Positions 33,235-41,956 of a stretch of 64,000 nt of DNA are shown here, piece by piece (the first letter of the stretch is position 1; each line of letters begins with the position of its first letter). A program made the position numbers and the translations under genes. The DNA is from Pedobacter metabolipauper. GTDB taxonomy: Bacteria > Bacteroidota > Bacteroidia > Sphingobacteriales > Sphingobacteriaceae. The stretch spans positions 310,001 to 374,000 of the forward strand of contig NZ_SNYC01000006.1 in NCBI RefSeq assembly GCF_004362715.1, read 5' to 3'. A model generated the notes under the pieces. The model saw only the letters and a list, made by a program, of their open reading frames with translations, searched no databases and had not been told where the DNA came from.

Positions 33235-34176
33235 TTAAACGTTAAAAAGGTCACTAATAGACCCATGTTCATTTACATTGGCAATGGCCTTTGCAAAAAG
33301 CGGGGCAGTACTTAATACCCTAATCTTTGAACTTTCCTGCTTCAAAGGAATCGTATCCGTTACGATCAGTTCAGTAAGCATAGAATTTTCTATGGTCTCA
33401 TATGCCTTTCCTGATAAAACAGGATGTGTACAAACGGCACGAACACTCTTCGCACCTTTTTCCATGATCAAAGCTGCTGCTTTGGCTAATGTTCCTGCAG
33501 TATCGCAAATATCATCGATCAGCACAACGTCCAATCCAACAACATCACCAATAATAGACATGGATTCAATCTCATTTGCACGCTTACGCCTTTTATCACA
33601 GATTACTACTTCAGCATTGAAGAATTTAGCAAACGTACGTGCCCGGTAAGAGCCGCCCATATCTGGTGATGCAATGGTTAAATTCTCCAGTCCAAGACTT
33701 TTAATGTAAGGAACAAAGATTACAGAACCATCAAGATGATCTACAGGAATGTCGAAAAATCCCTGTATTTGTGCGGCATGCAAGTCCATCGTCATAATGC
33801 GGTGAATCCCTGCAGATTTTAAGAGGTTTGCAACCAGCTTGGCACCTATTGCCACACGCGGTTTATCTTTTCTATCCTGTCTTGCCAAACCATAATAGGG
33901 AACTACAGCAGTTATATAATGCGCAGATGCTCTTTTTGCAGCATCAATCATTAATAATAACTCCATTAAGTTGTCAGAAGGCTGGTAAGTAGATTGGATT
34001 AGAAAAACATCGCAACCACGCACTGTTTCATCATATGATGGTTGAAACTCACCATCACTAAACCTGCTAAGGGTTACATTACCAAGTGGTTTACCGTAAC
34101 TATCGGCAATTTTATGTGCTAAGGCTTTAGTACCGGTTCCAGCAAAAAGTTTAACTGGGTTAAATTGCAGTGGCAT
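33235..34176 (-). CDS. prs: ribose-phosphate pyrophosphokinase
   Basis: Makes PRPP from ribose-5-phosphate and ATP for nucleotide, histidine and NAD synthesis. 313 residues, class I type. Motifs: FSDGEFQPSYDETVRGCDVF near the N-terminus, the ATP/metal loop YYGLARQDRKDKPR, the catalytic MTMDLHAAQIQGFFDIPVDH, and the PRPP-binding loop VVLIDDICDTAGTLAKAA. It lies directly downstream of the tRNA-Gln gene and its hairpin. Confidence 0.97.
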   Translation of the reverse strand: MPLQFNPVKLFAGTGTKALAHKIADSYGKPLGNVTLSRFSDGEFQPSYDETVRGCDVFLIQSTYQPSDNLMELLLMIDAAKRASAHYITAVVPYYGLARQDRKDKPRVAIGAKLVANLLKSAGIHRIMTMDLHAAQIQGFFDIPVDHLDGSVIFVPYIKSLGLENLTIASPDMGGSYRARTFAKFFNAEVVICDKRRKRANEIESMSIIGDVVGLDVVLIDDICDTAGTLAKAAALIMEKGAKSVRAVCTHPVLSGKAYETIENSMLTELIVTDTIPLKQESSKIRVLSTAPLFAKAIANVNEHGSISDLFNV

Positions 34177-34200
34177 GATTATACGGGTATCAATGCTGGT

Positions 34201-34239
34201 TAAAATAAAATCGGATTGTGTTTTATGTTCACAATCCGA
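34201..34239 (-). terminator. terminator after tRNA-Gln
   Basis: TCGGATTGTG (34211-34220) and CACAATCCGA (34230-34239) form a 10-bp stem with a 9-nt loop. On the minus strand it is followed by TTTTATTTTA (34201-34210). It should end the tRNA transcript 12 nt past the mature 3' end, 24 nt before prs. Partial read-through would feed prs. Confidence 0.8.
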
Positions 34240-34250
34240 ATATTGTTTAG

Positions 34251-34321
34251 TTGCCCGACCAGGATTCGAACCTAGACAAACGGTACCAAAAACCGTTGTA
34301 CTACCTTTATACTATCGGGCA
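34251..34321 (-). tRNA. tRNA-Gln (anticodon UUG)
   Basis: 71-nt cloverleaf on the minus strand. The acceptor stem TGCCCGA pairs fully with TCGGGCA; D arm GTAT/GTAC; anticodon stem ACGGT/ACCGT with loop TTTTGGT giving anticodon TTG; T arm CTAGG-TTCGAAT-CCTGG; discriminator A. The 3' CCA is not encoded. The UUG anticodon reads CAA and, by wobble, CAG. Confidence 0.96.
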
Positions 34322-34649
34322 ATCTTCCGTCAAAGGGTTGCTTTGAAATGGAATGCAAATTTACGCAGATTTTTCACTTCTGCAAGACCAAAGAAGAAAA
34401 AATATAAAATAATTTAGAACAGGTCTGGCATTAGTTAAAATAACCACACTAAATCAGCCTGTTATAAAATTCAATAAATTACCTTTCCAGGAGTTTAAAT
34501 TAAAAAATAAAGCAGATGTTATGAACAGCCCGCTTTTTGTCGCGTTTAAAAGTGTTAAACTAAGGATTAGTTTATGCGATTATCAATCTTATTCTTTATT
34601 TTCGGCTGCAATTAATAGCCTTAAATATTAATCACCACTTGAAAAAGAA
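34322..34649. other. 328-bp intergenic region between tRNA-Gln and the DUF2723 gene
   Basis: AT-rich. It contains the tRNA promoter at the left end and a weak inverted repeat AACAGG/CCTGTT (34418-34423 and 34458-34463). I see no supported gene. The promoter of the plus-strand DUF2723 gene must lie here, but no TAnnTTTG box is evident near its start. Confidence 0.5.
34356..34385 (-). promoter_or_regulatory. promoter of tRNA-Gln
   Basis: Minus strand TTG (complement of 34383-34385), exactly 19-nt spacer, TAAATTTG (complement of 34356-34363). This fits the Bacteroidetes consensus and predicts a 5' leader of about 25-30 nt removed by RNase P. Confidence 0.75.
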
Positions 34650-37600
34650 ATGAATTATTCAAAAATCAATAACATTACCGGCTGGCTTTGCTTTGCCATT
34701 GCTACATTAACCTATATATTAACATTAGAACCTTCAGTAAGTTTCTGGGATTGTGGAGAGTTCATTGCTTCCGCATTTAAAATGCAGGTAGTGCATCAGC
34801 CTGGTGCCCCCTTATTCTTAATGATCCAGCGTTTCTTCTCTTTAATGGCTTTTGGAGATCCGGCTAAAATAGCTTATTTCATGAACGTAGGCTCTGCAAT
34901 TGCCAGTGGTGCTACAATCCTGTTCCTATTCTGGACAATTACCGCCCTTGCTAAAAAAGTATTGGTAAAAGAGAATGAAGAAGTAACAAAATCTAATCTG
35001 ATCTCCATTATTGGAGCAGGTGCAGTAGGTGCTTTAGCCTACACATTTTCTGATAGCTTTTGGTTCTCGGCAGTAGAGTCTGAAGTATATGCACTTTCTT
35101 CCCTATTCACTGCAATTGTTTTTTGGGCTATTTTAAAGTGGGAAGCTGTAGCTGATGAACCACGTGCAGATCGCTGGTTATTGTTCATCGCTTATATAAT
35201 GGGGCTATCAATAGGTATTCACTTACTAAACTTATTGACCATACCGGCCATTGCCTTTGTTTATTATTTCAAGAAAACAAATAAAGCAACAACCTCCGGT
35301 ATTTTTAAAACAGCAGTAGTCGGCGTTTTAATACTGGCTGTTATTCAATATGGAATTATACAATACCTGGTTTCCTTTGGAGCATATTTTGACCTGTTCT
35401 TTGTAAATACCCTTGGAATGGGATTTGGATCAGGCGTTATTTTCTTCGCTATATTGCTGATTACGGCCATGGTATTGGCAATCCGCTATTCTATAAAACA
35501 TCAGAAAAAAATCCTTAACCTGGCCTTACTTTCTACAGTTCTGATCATATTTGGTTATGGCTCATTTGCGATGATCATCATTCGCGCCAAAGCAGATCCA
35601 AACTTAAACAATAGTGATCCGGATAATGCATTCTCCTTTTTAGGATACCTGAACAGGGAACAATACGGTGACAGGCCTTTATTATTTGGCCCTAATTATA
35701 ATTCACAGGCTGTAAACTATAAAGAGGGTAAGACCTTATATAGAAAAGGCGCAGAGAAATATGAAGAAGCTGGTAAAAAGACCGATTATGAATATGACAA
35801 AACGACTCCGTTCCCACGGATGTACAGCGATGATGCAAGACATATAGGTTACTATAAGGATATGGTAGGGCTGGACGATACCCAGTTCCCCACACTTTTT
35901 GATAACATTGTCTTTTTCTTTAAGTACCAAACCGGACAGATGTATATGCGGTACTTCTTCTGGAACTTTGTAGGACGTCAAAATGACGACCAGGGACAAG
36001 GAAGTCTTTATGAAGGACAATGGTTAAGTGGTATTAAGCCAATAGATGCGCTTCTTTTAGGTGATCAAACAAACCTGCCGCCTTCCATTGTTGACAGTAA
36101 TGCATATAACAGATTCTTCTTCTTGCCGCTTATTCTCGGTTTGTTAGGTGCTATATGGCACTTTAAACGCAACCAAAAAGATGCAGGGATTGTAACGCTG
36201 TTATTCTTCTTTACAGGAATGGCCATCGTTCTGTACCTGAATCAAAAACCAATGGAACCAAGAGAACGTGATTATGCCTATGCAGGATCATTTTATGCCT
36301 TCGCCATTTGGATAGGACTTGGCGTACTGGCCATCCGTGAATGGCTGTCTAAGAAAATAAACCCGGCTAATGCAGCTATTGGCGCAACAGTGATCAGCTT
36401 ATTTGCAGCTCCTGTTCTTATGGCTGCCCAGGGATGGGATGATCATGATCGTTCAACTAAATTGGTACCACACGATATTGCTGTAGATTATTTACAATCC
36501 TGCGCACCAAATGCCATCCTGTTTACTTATGGAGATAATGACACCTATCCACTATGGTATGCCCAGGAGGTAGAAAATATCAGACCAGATATTCGCCTGG
36601 TAAACCTTAGCTTATTCGATACAGATTGGTATATCAATGGAATGAAGCGCAAGCAGAATGAATCTGAACCATTACCAATTTCCATGAATGAATCACAATA
36701 CGTTCAGGGTGTAAGAGATGTGATGTATTATCAGGATATGAAAGTTGCTGGTCCTGTAGAACTAAGTACCATATTAGGAATTCTTTTATCTGATAATGAT
36801 GATGATAAATTATCTTCATCACAGGGTGACAAGAAGATGAACTTCCTGCCTACTAAAAACTTCAAACTAACCATCAATCGTGAAGATGTAATTAAAAATG
36901 GAGGAGTAAGTATTACTGATTCTGCTAAGATCGTACCATCTATTGAATGGACATATAATAAAAACTATCTCACAAAAGGCAATTTGGCCTTATTAGATAT
37001 CCTGGTTCATAACGATTGGAAAAGACCAGTTTATTTTGCAAGTACAGTTCCTTCAGAACAATACATTGGTCTGGATAAATACTTGTATAATGAAGGCCTT
37101 GCATTACATTTGATGCCATTTAAAGCAGACACATCCGCAGCAGCAGAAAATGCTGAATTGCTAAATACGCCTGCTTTATATAATAATGTAATGAACAAAT
37201 TTGTATGGGGTAACGTGAAAAATGCGACTTACCTGGATACGCAATCTGCTGATGATATCTCTATCTTCTCTAACGTATTTAACAATACGATCTCAGGATT
37301 ACTTAAGGAAGGCCGGACTGAAGACGCTAAAAAAGTAGTAAACCGATATTTTGAAGTTATGCCTGAAAAGTTTTATGGAATGCGCTCTACAATGGGTGCT
37401 TATTTTATGGCAGAAAACCTTTATATCTTAAATGATCCCAAAAGAGCCAATGCATTAATGGAAAAATCTGCAGCTTACATACAAAAGGAGTTAACCTACC
37501 TTGCTGATGTATCTAAAAGCAAAAACAGCTTTACAGGCGGCCAGAATGTACAGTTAGGAATGATGTTCCTGGCCAGAATGGCAAAAACAGCGGAGACCTA

Positions 37601-37685
37601 TAAGCAACCCGCATTAAGTCAGAAATTAAGCAATCAATACGGAGCACTGGAAGCGAGGTTCTCGCAATACTTCCCGCAACAGTAA
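34650..37685 (+). CDS. DUF2723 (GT117) family membrane glycosyltransferase
   Basis: 1011 residues. The N-terminal DUF2723 domain (residues ~10-170) has the acidic motif SFWDCGEFIASAF at ~32, the family's GT-C-like catalytic loop, and HQPGAPLFLMIQ. About ten or more transmembrane helices fill residues 1-600, followed by a soluble ~400-residue C-terminal region with TPR-like helices. The family includes human TMEM260, shown to be a protein O-mannosyltransferase, and many Bacteroidetes homologues without known substrate. Here it is monocistronic with its own terminator. An O-mannosylation role is inference. Confidence 0.85.
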   Translation: MNYSKINNITGWLCFAIATLTYILTLEPSVSFWDCGEFIASAFKMQVVHQPGAPLFLMIQRFFSLMAFGDPAKIAYFMNVGSAIASGATILFLFWTITALAKKVLVKENEEVTKSNLISIIGAGAVGALAYTFSDSFWFSAVESEVYALSSLFTAIVFWAILKWEAVADEPRADRWLLFIAYIMGLSIGIHLLNLLTIPAIAFVYYFKKTNKATTSGIFKTAVVGVLILAVIQYGIIQYLVSFGAYFDLFFVNTLGMGFGSGVIFFAILLITAMVLAIRYSIKHQKKILNLALLSTVLIIFGYGSFAMIIIRAKADPNLNNSDPDNAFSFLGYLNREQYGDRPLLFGPNYNSQAVNYKEGKTLYRKGAEKYEEAGKKTDYEYDKTTPFPRMYSDDARHIGYYKDMVGLDDTQFPTLFDNIVFFFKYQTGQMYMRYFFWNFVGRQNDDQGQGSLYEGQWLSGIKPIDALLLGDQTNLPPSIVDSNAYNRFFFLPLILGLLGAIWHFKRNQKDAGIVTLLFFFTGMAIVLYLNQKPMEPRERDYAYAGSFYAFAIWIGLGVLAIREWLSKKINPANAAIGATVISLFAAPVLMAAQGWDDHDRSTKLVPHDIAVDYLQSCAPNAILFTYGDNDTYPLWYAQEVENIRPDIRLVNLSLFDTDWYINGMKRKQNESEPLPISMNESQYVQGVRDVMYYQDMKVAGPVELSTILGILLSDNDDDKLSSSQGDKKMNFLPTKNFKLTINREDVIKNGGVSITDSAKIVPSIEWTYNKNYLTKGNLALLDILVHNDWKRPVYFASTVPSEQYIGLDKYLYNEGLALHLMPFKADTSAAAENAELLNTPALYNNVMNKFVWGNVKNATYLDTQSADDISIFSNVFNNTISGLLKEGRTEDAKKVVNRYFEVMPEKFYGMRSTMGAYFMAENLYILNDPKRANALMEKSAAYIQKELTYLADVSKSKNSFTGGQNVQLGMMFLARMAKTAETYKQPALSQKLSNQYGALEARFSQYFPQQ

Positions 37686-37701
37686 TTCCAAACCATCCTA
37701 T

Positions 37702-37743
37702 AAAAATAAAGGCCTGCAAAATGAATTGCAGGCCTTTATTTTT
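37702..37743. terminator. bidirectional terminator between the DUF2723 gene and accA
   Basis: AAAATAAAGGCCTGCAA pairs with TTGCAGGCCTTTATTTTT across a 6-nt loop. A runs and T runs on the two flanks give a U tract in both directions, ending the two convergent genes. Confidence 0.92.
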
Positions 37744-37756
37744 ATATAGATATTAT

Positions 37757-38722
37757 TTATGATTCAACCACTACGCCCATTGCGCAAAATTTATCAATTC
37801 GTGTGGCAATCATTTTCTCTGTTTTTTCTTTCTTAAGTTCCTTCAGGTCTTTCAGGATCTGTTCTTTAACAGTAGCAGCCATCAATTCAGGATTCTGATG
37901 TGCACCGCCTAAAGGTTCTTTAATGATCCCATCAATCAGCTTATTATTAAACATATCGTCAGAAGTAAGCTTTAAGCATTCTGCAGCTCTTTCTTTATAA
38001 TCCCAGCTTCTCCATAATATAGAAGAACAAGACTCAGGAGAGATCACAGAATACCAGGTATGTTCAAGCATATATACTTTATCACCAATCCCAATACCTA
38101 AGGCACCACCAGAAGCACCTTCTCCAACAACAAAGCATAGAATAGGAACTTTTAAGATAGACATCTCCAGTAAGTTCCTGGCAATAGCCTCCCCTTGTCC
38201 GCGTTCTTCAGCTTCCAGTCCGGGATATGCGCCCATCGTGTCAATAAAAGAAATTACAGGCTTGTTAAATTTCTCCGCAAGTCTCATCAGGCGAAGCGCC
38301 TTTCTGTATCCTTCAGGATTTGCCATCCCAAAATTGCGATACTGGCGCTCTTTGGTATTTTTCCCTTTCTGATGACCAATAATCATAACCGTTTGTCCAT
38401 CAATCGTAGCAAAACCCCCAATAATTGCTTTATCATCTTTTACGGTACGATCACCATGCATTTCGATAAAATCGTCGCAGATCATACTGATATAGTCTAA
38501 TGTTTGAGGCCGCTCAGAATGCCTTGACATTTGAACCTTTTGCCATCCGGTAAGATTGCTGTAAAGTGTCTCCTGGGTTTGAACCAATTTCTCTCCGAGT
38601 TCTGCCAGGGTAGAAGACATATCTACTTTTGTTTTATCGGCAACCTGTTTAACCTTTTCTATTTGCTGTACAAGTTCAGCTAAAGGCTTTTCAAAATCAA
38701 ATGATGTTTTTATCTGTTCCAT
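37757..38722 (-). CDS. accA: acetyl-CoA carboxylase carboxyltransferase subunit alpha
   Basis: First committed step of fatty-acid synthesis, with AccD. 321 residues: the N-terminal helix FDFEKPLAELVQQIEKV, then the crotonase-type core with FGMANPEGYRKALRLMRLAE, PVISFIDTMGAYPGLEAEER and GEGASGGALGIGIGDKVYML. VISPESCSSILWRSW completes the family signature. A 20-bp perfect palindrome lies 22 bp upstream of the ATG. Confidence 0.97.
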   Translation of the reverse strand: MEQIKTSFDFEKPLAELVQQIEKVKQVADKTKVDMSSTLAELGEKLVQTQETLYSNLTGWQKVQMSRHSERPQTLDYISMICDDFIEMHGDRTVKDDKAIIGGFATIDGQTVMIIGHQKGKNTKERQYRNFGMANPEGYRKALRLMRLAEKFNKPVISFIDTMGAYPGLEAEERGQGEAIARNLLEMSILKVPILCFVVGEGASGGALGIGIGDKVYMLEHTWYSVISPESCSSILWRSWDYKERAAECLKLTSDDMFNNKLIDGIIKEPLGGAHQNPELMAATVKEQILKDLKELKKEKTEKMIATRIDKFCAMGVVVES

Positions 38723-38743
38723 AAGCGGGCTGTAAAAATAGTC

Positions 38744-38763
38744 ATTTTATTTTAAAATAAAAT
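38744..38763. promoter_or_regulatory. 20-bp perfect AT palindrome upstream of accA
   Basis: The sequence ATTTTATTTT followed by its exact reverse complement, centred 31 bp before the accA ATG. It could be a dimeric regulator site over the accA promoter. AT-rich sequence makes chance palindromes more common, so this stays a candidate. Confidence 0.35.
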
Positions 38764-38969
38764 CTGTTCTTTTAGAAGAAATGCGTTATCCACATCCCAT
38801 AATGGCTCGTATAACAATCCACATTTAACACAATAAATAAGGAACATCTGAACTTAAAGCAACTTCGTAACTAAATAATAATATGACACGTAAATTATAT
38901 GGTCATAAATTCATTACATTCGCTACTTATCACTGGGGGTAAATTAGCCATCAAGGAATTAAACAAGAT

Positions 38970-40118
38970 ATGGCTAAAAAGGTCAAGTTTACAAATGCAA
39001 ATAAATCTGCATTTTATGCAACCGTGCGCAAGAGAGTTGATTTATATTTTAGCGGGAACAAATTATCAGTATATGCCAATTCAGCCATGTGGTTTAAGGC
39101 ATTCTTTTTCTTAACTACCTTAACCGGTCTTTATTTATTGATATTACTCGGTACTTTAAGTATGCCGGTAATGCTATTGCTTTCTTGTATCCTGGGTATG
39201 TTTGGGGCATTTGTTGGGTTTAACGTCTGCCATGATGCAATTCATAAGGCATTTTCAAAAAATCAAAATGTAAATGCAGTATTTAGCTTTGTCTTTAATC
39301 TGATCGGAGCAAGTCCATATGTTTGGAACATTTGCCATAATATTGTACATCATACCTACACCAATATTGCAGGTCACGATGAAGATATTGATGTTGCCCC
39401 GGGACTGATCCGTTTTTCAGAATCTGAGGTCGTAAATAAAATTCAGCGCTATCAGCATATCTATGCGTTTGGCCTATACAGCTTTGCCATGCTTTCCTGG
39501 GTCTTCAGAAAAGACTATAAAAAATTCTTCCAAAAGAAAATCGGTGAACATATATCTGTACACCCAAAAATAGAATACTTTAAGCTGTTCTTTTATAAAG
39601 GTATTTATTACTTCCTCTTTATTGGCCTGCCATTATGGGTGATGGATATAACCATATGGCAATTTCTCATCGGATTTTTAGCGATGCAGTTTACACAAGG
39701 ATTGGTATTAGGCCTGGTATTTCAGCTTGCGCACGTAGTGGAAGGTACAAGTTTTCCATTTCCTGATGAACAGGGCAATATAGAAGAAGCATGGGCAGCC
39801 CACCAAATGAACACAACAGCTAACTTTGCGGTCGACAGTAAAATGGCTGCATTCTTTTGCGGTGGATTAAACCGCCAAATTGAGCACCACCTTTTCCCTA
39901 AAGTATGCCACATCCACTATCCCGCCATCGGATCCATTGTCAAAGAAACAGCATTAGAGTTCGGGCTTCCTTATATTGAAAGCCCAACTTTCGGAGCAGC
40001 ACTCGTATCTCATTATAAAACGCTGAGAAGACTTGGTAAAGAGGCCTACATAGAGAACAAATACATCAACAAATCTTCCTGTACCTTTACCAGGAAAGTT
40101 TCTGCGGCATATTCCTGA
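38970..40118 (+). CDS. membrane fatty-acid desaturase (acyl-lipid/acyl-CoA type)
   Basis: 382 residues with four predicted membrane helices in two pairs (~45-90 and ~205-260). The three di-iron histidine boxes are present: H88-x3-H92 (HDAIH), H123-x3-HH (HNIVHH, 123-128) and QIEHH at 303-307. The QxxHH form of box 3 marks the front-end/linoleoyl-CoA desaturase group. It introduces double bonds into acyl chains at the inner membrane, using an external electron donor because no cytochrome b5 domain is fused. The regiospecificity cannot be read. Monocistronic. Confidence 0.93.
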   Translation: MAKKVKFTNANKSAFYATVRKRVDLYFSGNKLSVYANSAMWFKAFFFLTTLTGLYLLILLGTLSMPVMLLLSCILGMFGAFVGFNVCHDAIHKAFSKNQNVNAVFSFVFNLIGASPYVWNICHNIVHHTYTNIAGHDEDIDVAPGLIRFSESEVVNKIQRYQHIYAFGLYSFAMLSWVFRKDYKKFFQKKIGEHISVHPKIEYFKLFFYKGIYYFLFIGLPLWVMDITIWQFLIGFLAMQFTQGLVLGLVFQLAHVVEGTSFPFPDEQGNIEEAWAAHQMNTTANFAVDSKMAAFFCGGLNRQIEHHLFPKVCHIHYPAIGSIVKETALEFGLPYIESPTFGAALVSHYKTLRRLGKEAYIENKYINKSSCTFTRKVSAAYS

Positions 40119-40122
40119 TCTG

Positions 40123-41145
40123 TTATAGACCTGGCAGCCAGAAATCAAACGGGTTGTCTCTATCGCAAACCAAAGTCCCGTCTTTAAATATCAGTTCAGC
40201 TACCTGGATTGACGATCTCCGCAACCCGAACGGAATGATGCCCTGGTTATTTTCAGGAGCATCACCATGAGATTTACGCTCCGGATGTGTGAAATAAAAG
40301 ACATAGGCTTTATCACCCACAACAACCACATCACCGTGGGCACCAGTGGGGCCATCCTCACGCCTTTTAGAAGGCTTGTCCAAAATCAGCCCTTGTCTAT
40401 TCCATACATTTGCATCATCAGAGCGATGTACCCGCATCCCCTTCCACTCATCAGTAAGCATCCAATACTGGCCGGCAAAACGAAAAGCTTTTGGCCCTTC
40501 ATGCTCAGGCTTTCCAATTGCGGGTTTATCTGAAAATGTCCATTTAAAAAGATCTGCACTTTCTCCCGTCATGGTTACACTACCCTCCCCTTTGTACCAG
40601 ATCCGCCATTTATCATCTGGCATCTGCATCAGTGTAGCATCAATGATATTACTTTTAGGAGTGTTGAGATATCCAATGAATTTCCAGTCCCAAAGGTTCT
40701 TGCTTGTATAATGAATAAGCTTGGCATTACCTGCCCATTTGCTGTATACACCTTGAATATAAACAACAAACATGTGATAGGTTCCTTTATCGTAAACGAT
40801 GTCAGGAGCCCAGAAGGTATTTTTCCCTTTTTCAAAATCAAGGTTCAATACACCGCGATATGCCCAGGTCTGACCATGATCTTTAGAAGATGCAATACCA
40901 ATATCATTACCATAACAATAGGCCACACCAGGGGTTTCTACATTTGCCCTTCGCTGGGTATATAGCATCCACCAACTCTGCTCCTCCCTGTTCCATACCA
41001 CAACAGGATCAGCGGCACCATCAAAAACAGGATCACGAAATAAAGGAGCAGGAGGATTATGGATCCTGGCACCAGGCAAATCTTGCTGTGCAAACAAAAA
41101 AGCAGCCTGAAATGAGCAAAGCATTAAAAAGAAAAAGTGTTTCAT
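40123..41145 (-). CDS. secreted glycosidase-like five-bladed beta-propeller protein
   Basis: 340 residues from the ATG at 41145, which gives a signal peptide (MKHFFFLMLCSFQAAFLFAQ). The rest shows the repeating beta-propeller pattern of GH43/GH32/GH117-like proteins: DPVVVWNREEQSWWMLYTQR, FWAPDIVYDKGTYHMFVVYI, DATLMQMPDDKWRIWYKG, EGPKAFRFAGQYWMLTDEWK and GAHGDVVVVGDKAYVFYFTH. Acidic residues at blade starts (D, D, E) could form the active site, but the exact family and activity are not certain. It is the last gene of the glycerol-phosphate locus. Confidence 0.75.
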   Translation of the reverse strand: MKHFFFLMLCSFQAAFLFAQQDLPGARIHNPPAPLFRDPVFDGAADPVVVWNREEQSWWMLYTQRRANVETPGVAYCYGNDIGIASSKDHGQTWAYRGVLNLDFEKGKNTFWAPDIVYDKGTYHMFVVYIQGVYSKWAGNAKLIHYTSKNLWDWKFIGYLNTPKSNIIDATLMQMPDDKWRIWYKGEGSVTMTGESADLFKWTFSDKPAIGKPEHEGPKAFRFAGQYWMLTDEWKGMRVHRSDDANVWNRQGLILDKPSKRREDGPTGAHGDVVVVGDKAYVFYFTHPERKSHGDAPENNQGIIPFGLRRSSIQVAELIFKDGTLVCDRDNPFDFWLPGL

Positions 41146-41156
41146 TGAAGTATGAT

Positions 41157-41185
41157 TATTTGTAGCAATACAATTACTACAAATA
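41157..41185. promoter_or_regulatory. hairpin between the GDSL and glycosidase-like genes
   Basis: TATTTGTAG (41157-41165) and CTACAAATA (41177-41185) form a 9-bp stem with an 11-nt loop, 11 nt before the ATG of the glycosidase-like gene. It has no U run. It may be an mRNA processing or attenuation element in the operon. Confidence 0.45.
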
Positions 41186-41209
41186 AATTTACAAATCATA
41201 GCGGTGCAG

Positions 41210-41899
41210 TTATTTTAAATAACCTCCATTTTTAAGAATCCCAGCCCAAACTTGGTATCCTTCTTCGTTTAAATGTAAACCATCTTTCGTTAGGTTCTCC
41301 ATCAAATGGTTATTTGGATCCAGAAACTTTGGATATAGGTCAATAACCTTCACTTTCCCCGCCTCCAGCATTCTAATTTGTTCATTCAACCATAGAATAT
41401 GTTCATCCTTTCCATAGTGGTTTTTAAACTTGCCAAAAGAACTGTTTACGGGCAGTAAGGTATAAAAGAAGATCTCTGTCCTTTTAGCGCCTTTTCGGAT
41501 CCTGCTGATCATCGTTTTATAATTTCTTAAAATAATACTATCCGGTATATTTCTGGAAATGTCATTAATCCCGATCAGGATGAATATTTTAGAAGGCTTG
41601 CCATATATTACATCATCCAGGCGCTCTAAAACACCAAAAGTAATATCTCCGGATATTCCACGGTTCTTCGCCTCCGGCAGGTTTAGTAGCTTACCCCAAT
41701 CGGTACCTGCAGTAATACTGTTTCCTAAAAAAACGATATCCTTTTTAGACCTCCTATCAGCTTTAAACTTAGTCACCAGTTCCTTGTATCTGGCAGGCCG
41801 GTAAGTCGTATCATATTTAATCTCCTGCGCATGTAAAGGGAGCGCAAAAACAAAGATCAGACCTAATAAAGCAGCAGCGTTGCTAAACTTAGTTTTCAT
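41210..41899 (-). CDS. SGNH/GDSL-type hydrolase, secreted
   Basis: 229 residues from the ATG at 41899, which begins a signal peptide (MKTKFSNAAALLGLIFVFAL, then PLHAQ); upstream codons are rejected. Block I has the nucleophile serine in IVFLGNSITAGTDW (GNS instead of GDS), block III reads GINDISR, and block V has the D/H pair in DGLHLNEEGYQVW. It is an esterase or acetylhydrolase in the periplasm. In this locus it could remove acyl or acetyl groups from glycerol-phosphate-containing substrates, which is inference. It lies 57 bp after the transporter gene. Confidence 0.88.
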   Translation of the reverse strand: MKTKFSNAAALLGLIFVFALPLHAQEIKYDTTYRPARYKELVTKFKADRRSKKDIVFLGNSITAGTDWGKLLNLPEAKNRGISGDITFGVLERLDDVIYGKPSKIFILIGINDISRNIPDSIILRNYKTMISRIRKGAKRTEIFFYTLLPVNSSFGKFKNHYGKDEHILWLNEQIRMLEAGKVKVIDLYPKFLDPNNHLMENLTKDGLHLNEEGYQVWAGILKNGGYLK

Positions 41900-41956
41900 G
41901 AGGTAATAATTTTGAACCGGATCCGGTAAATTCCAACAATATGTCATTCTGTATAG

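Noticed and set aside
34175..34417. Plus-strand 80-codon open frame
   Set aside because: It runs across the tRNA-Gln gene in antisense (the typical ARPGFEP-like translation of a T arm) and has no protein-like continuation.
40123..41145. Assigning a precise GH43 activity such as arabinanase or xylosidase
   Set aside because: Only the general propeller pattern is visible; the catalytic triad cannot be aligned with confidence and the neighbours point to phosphoesters.
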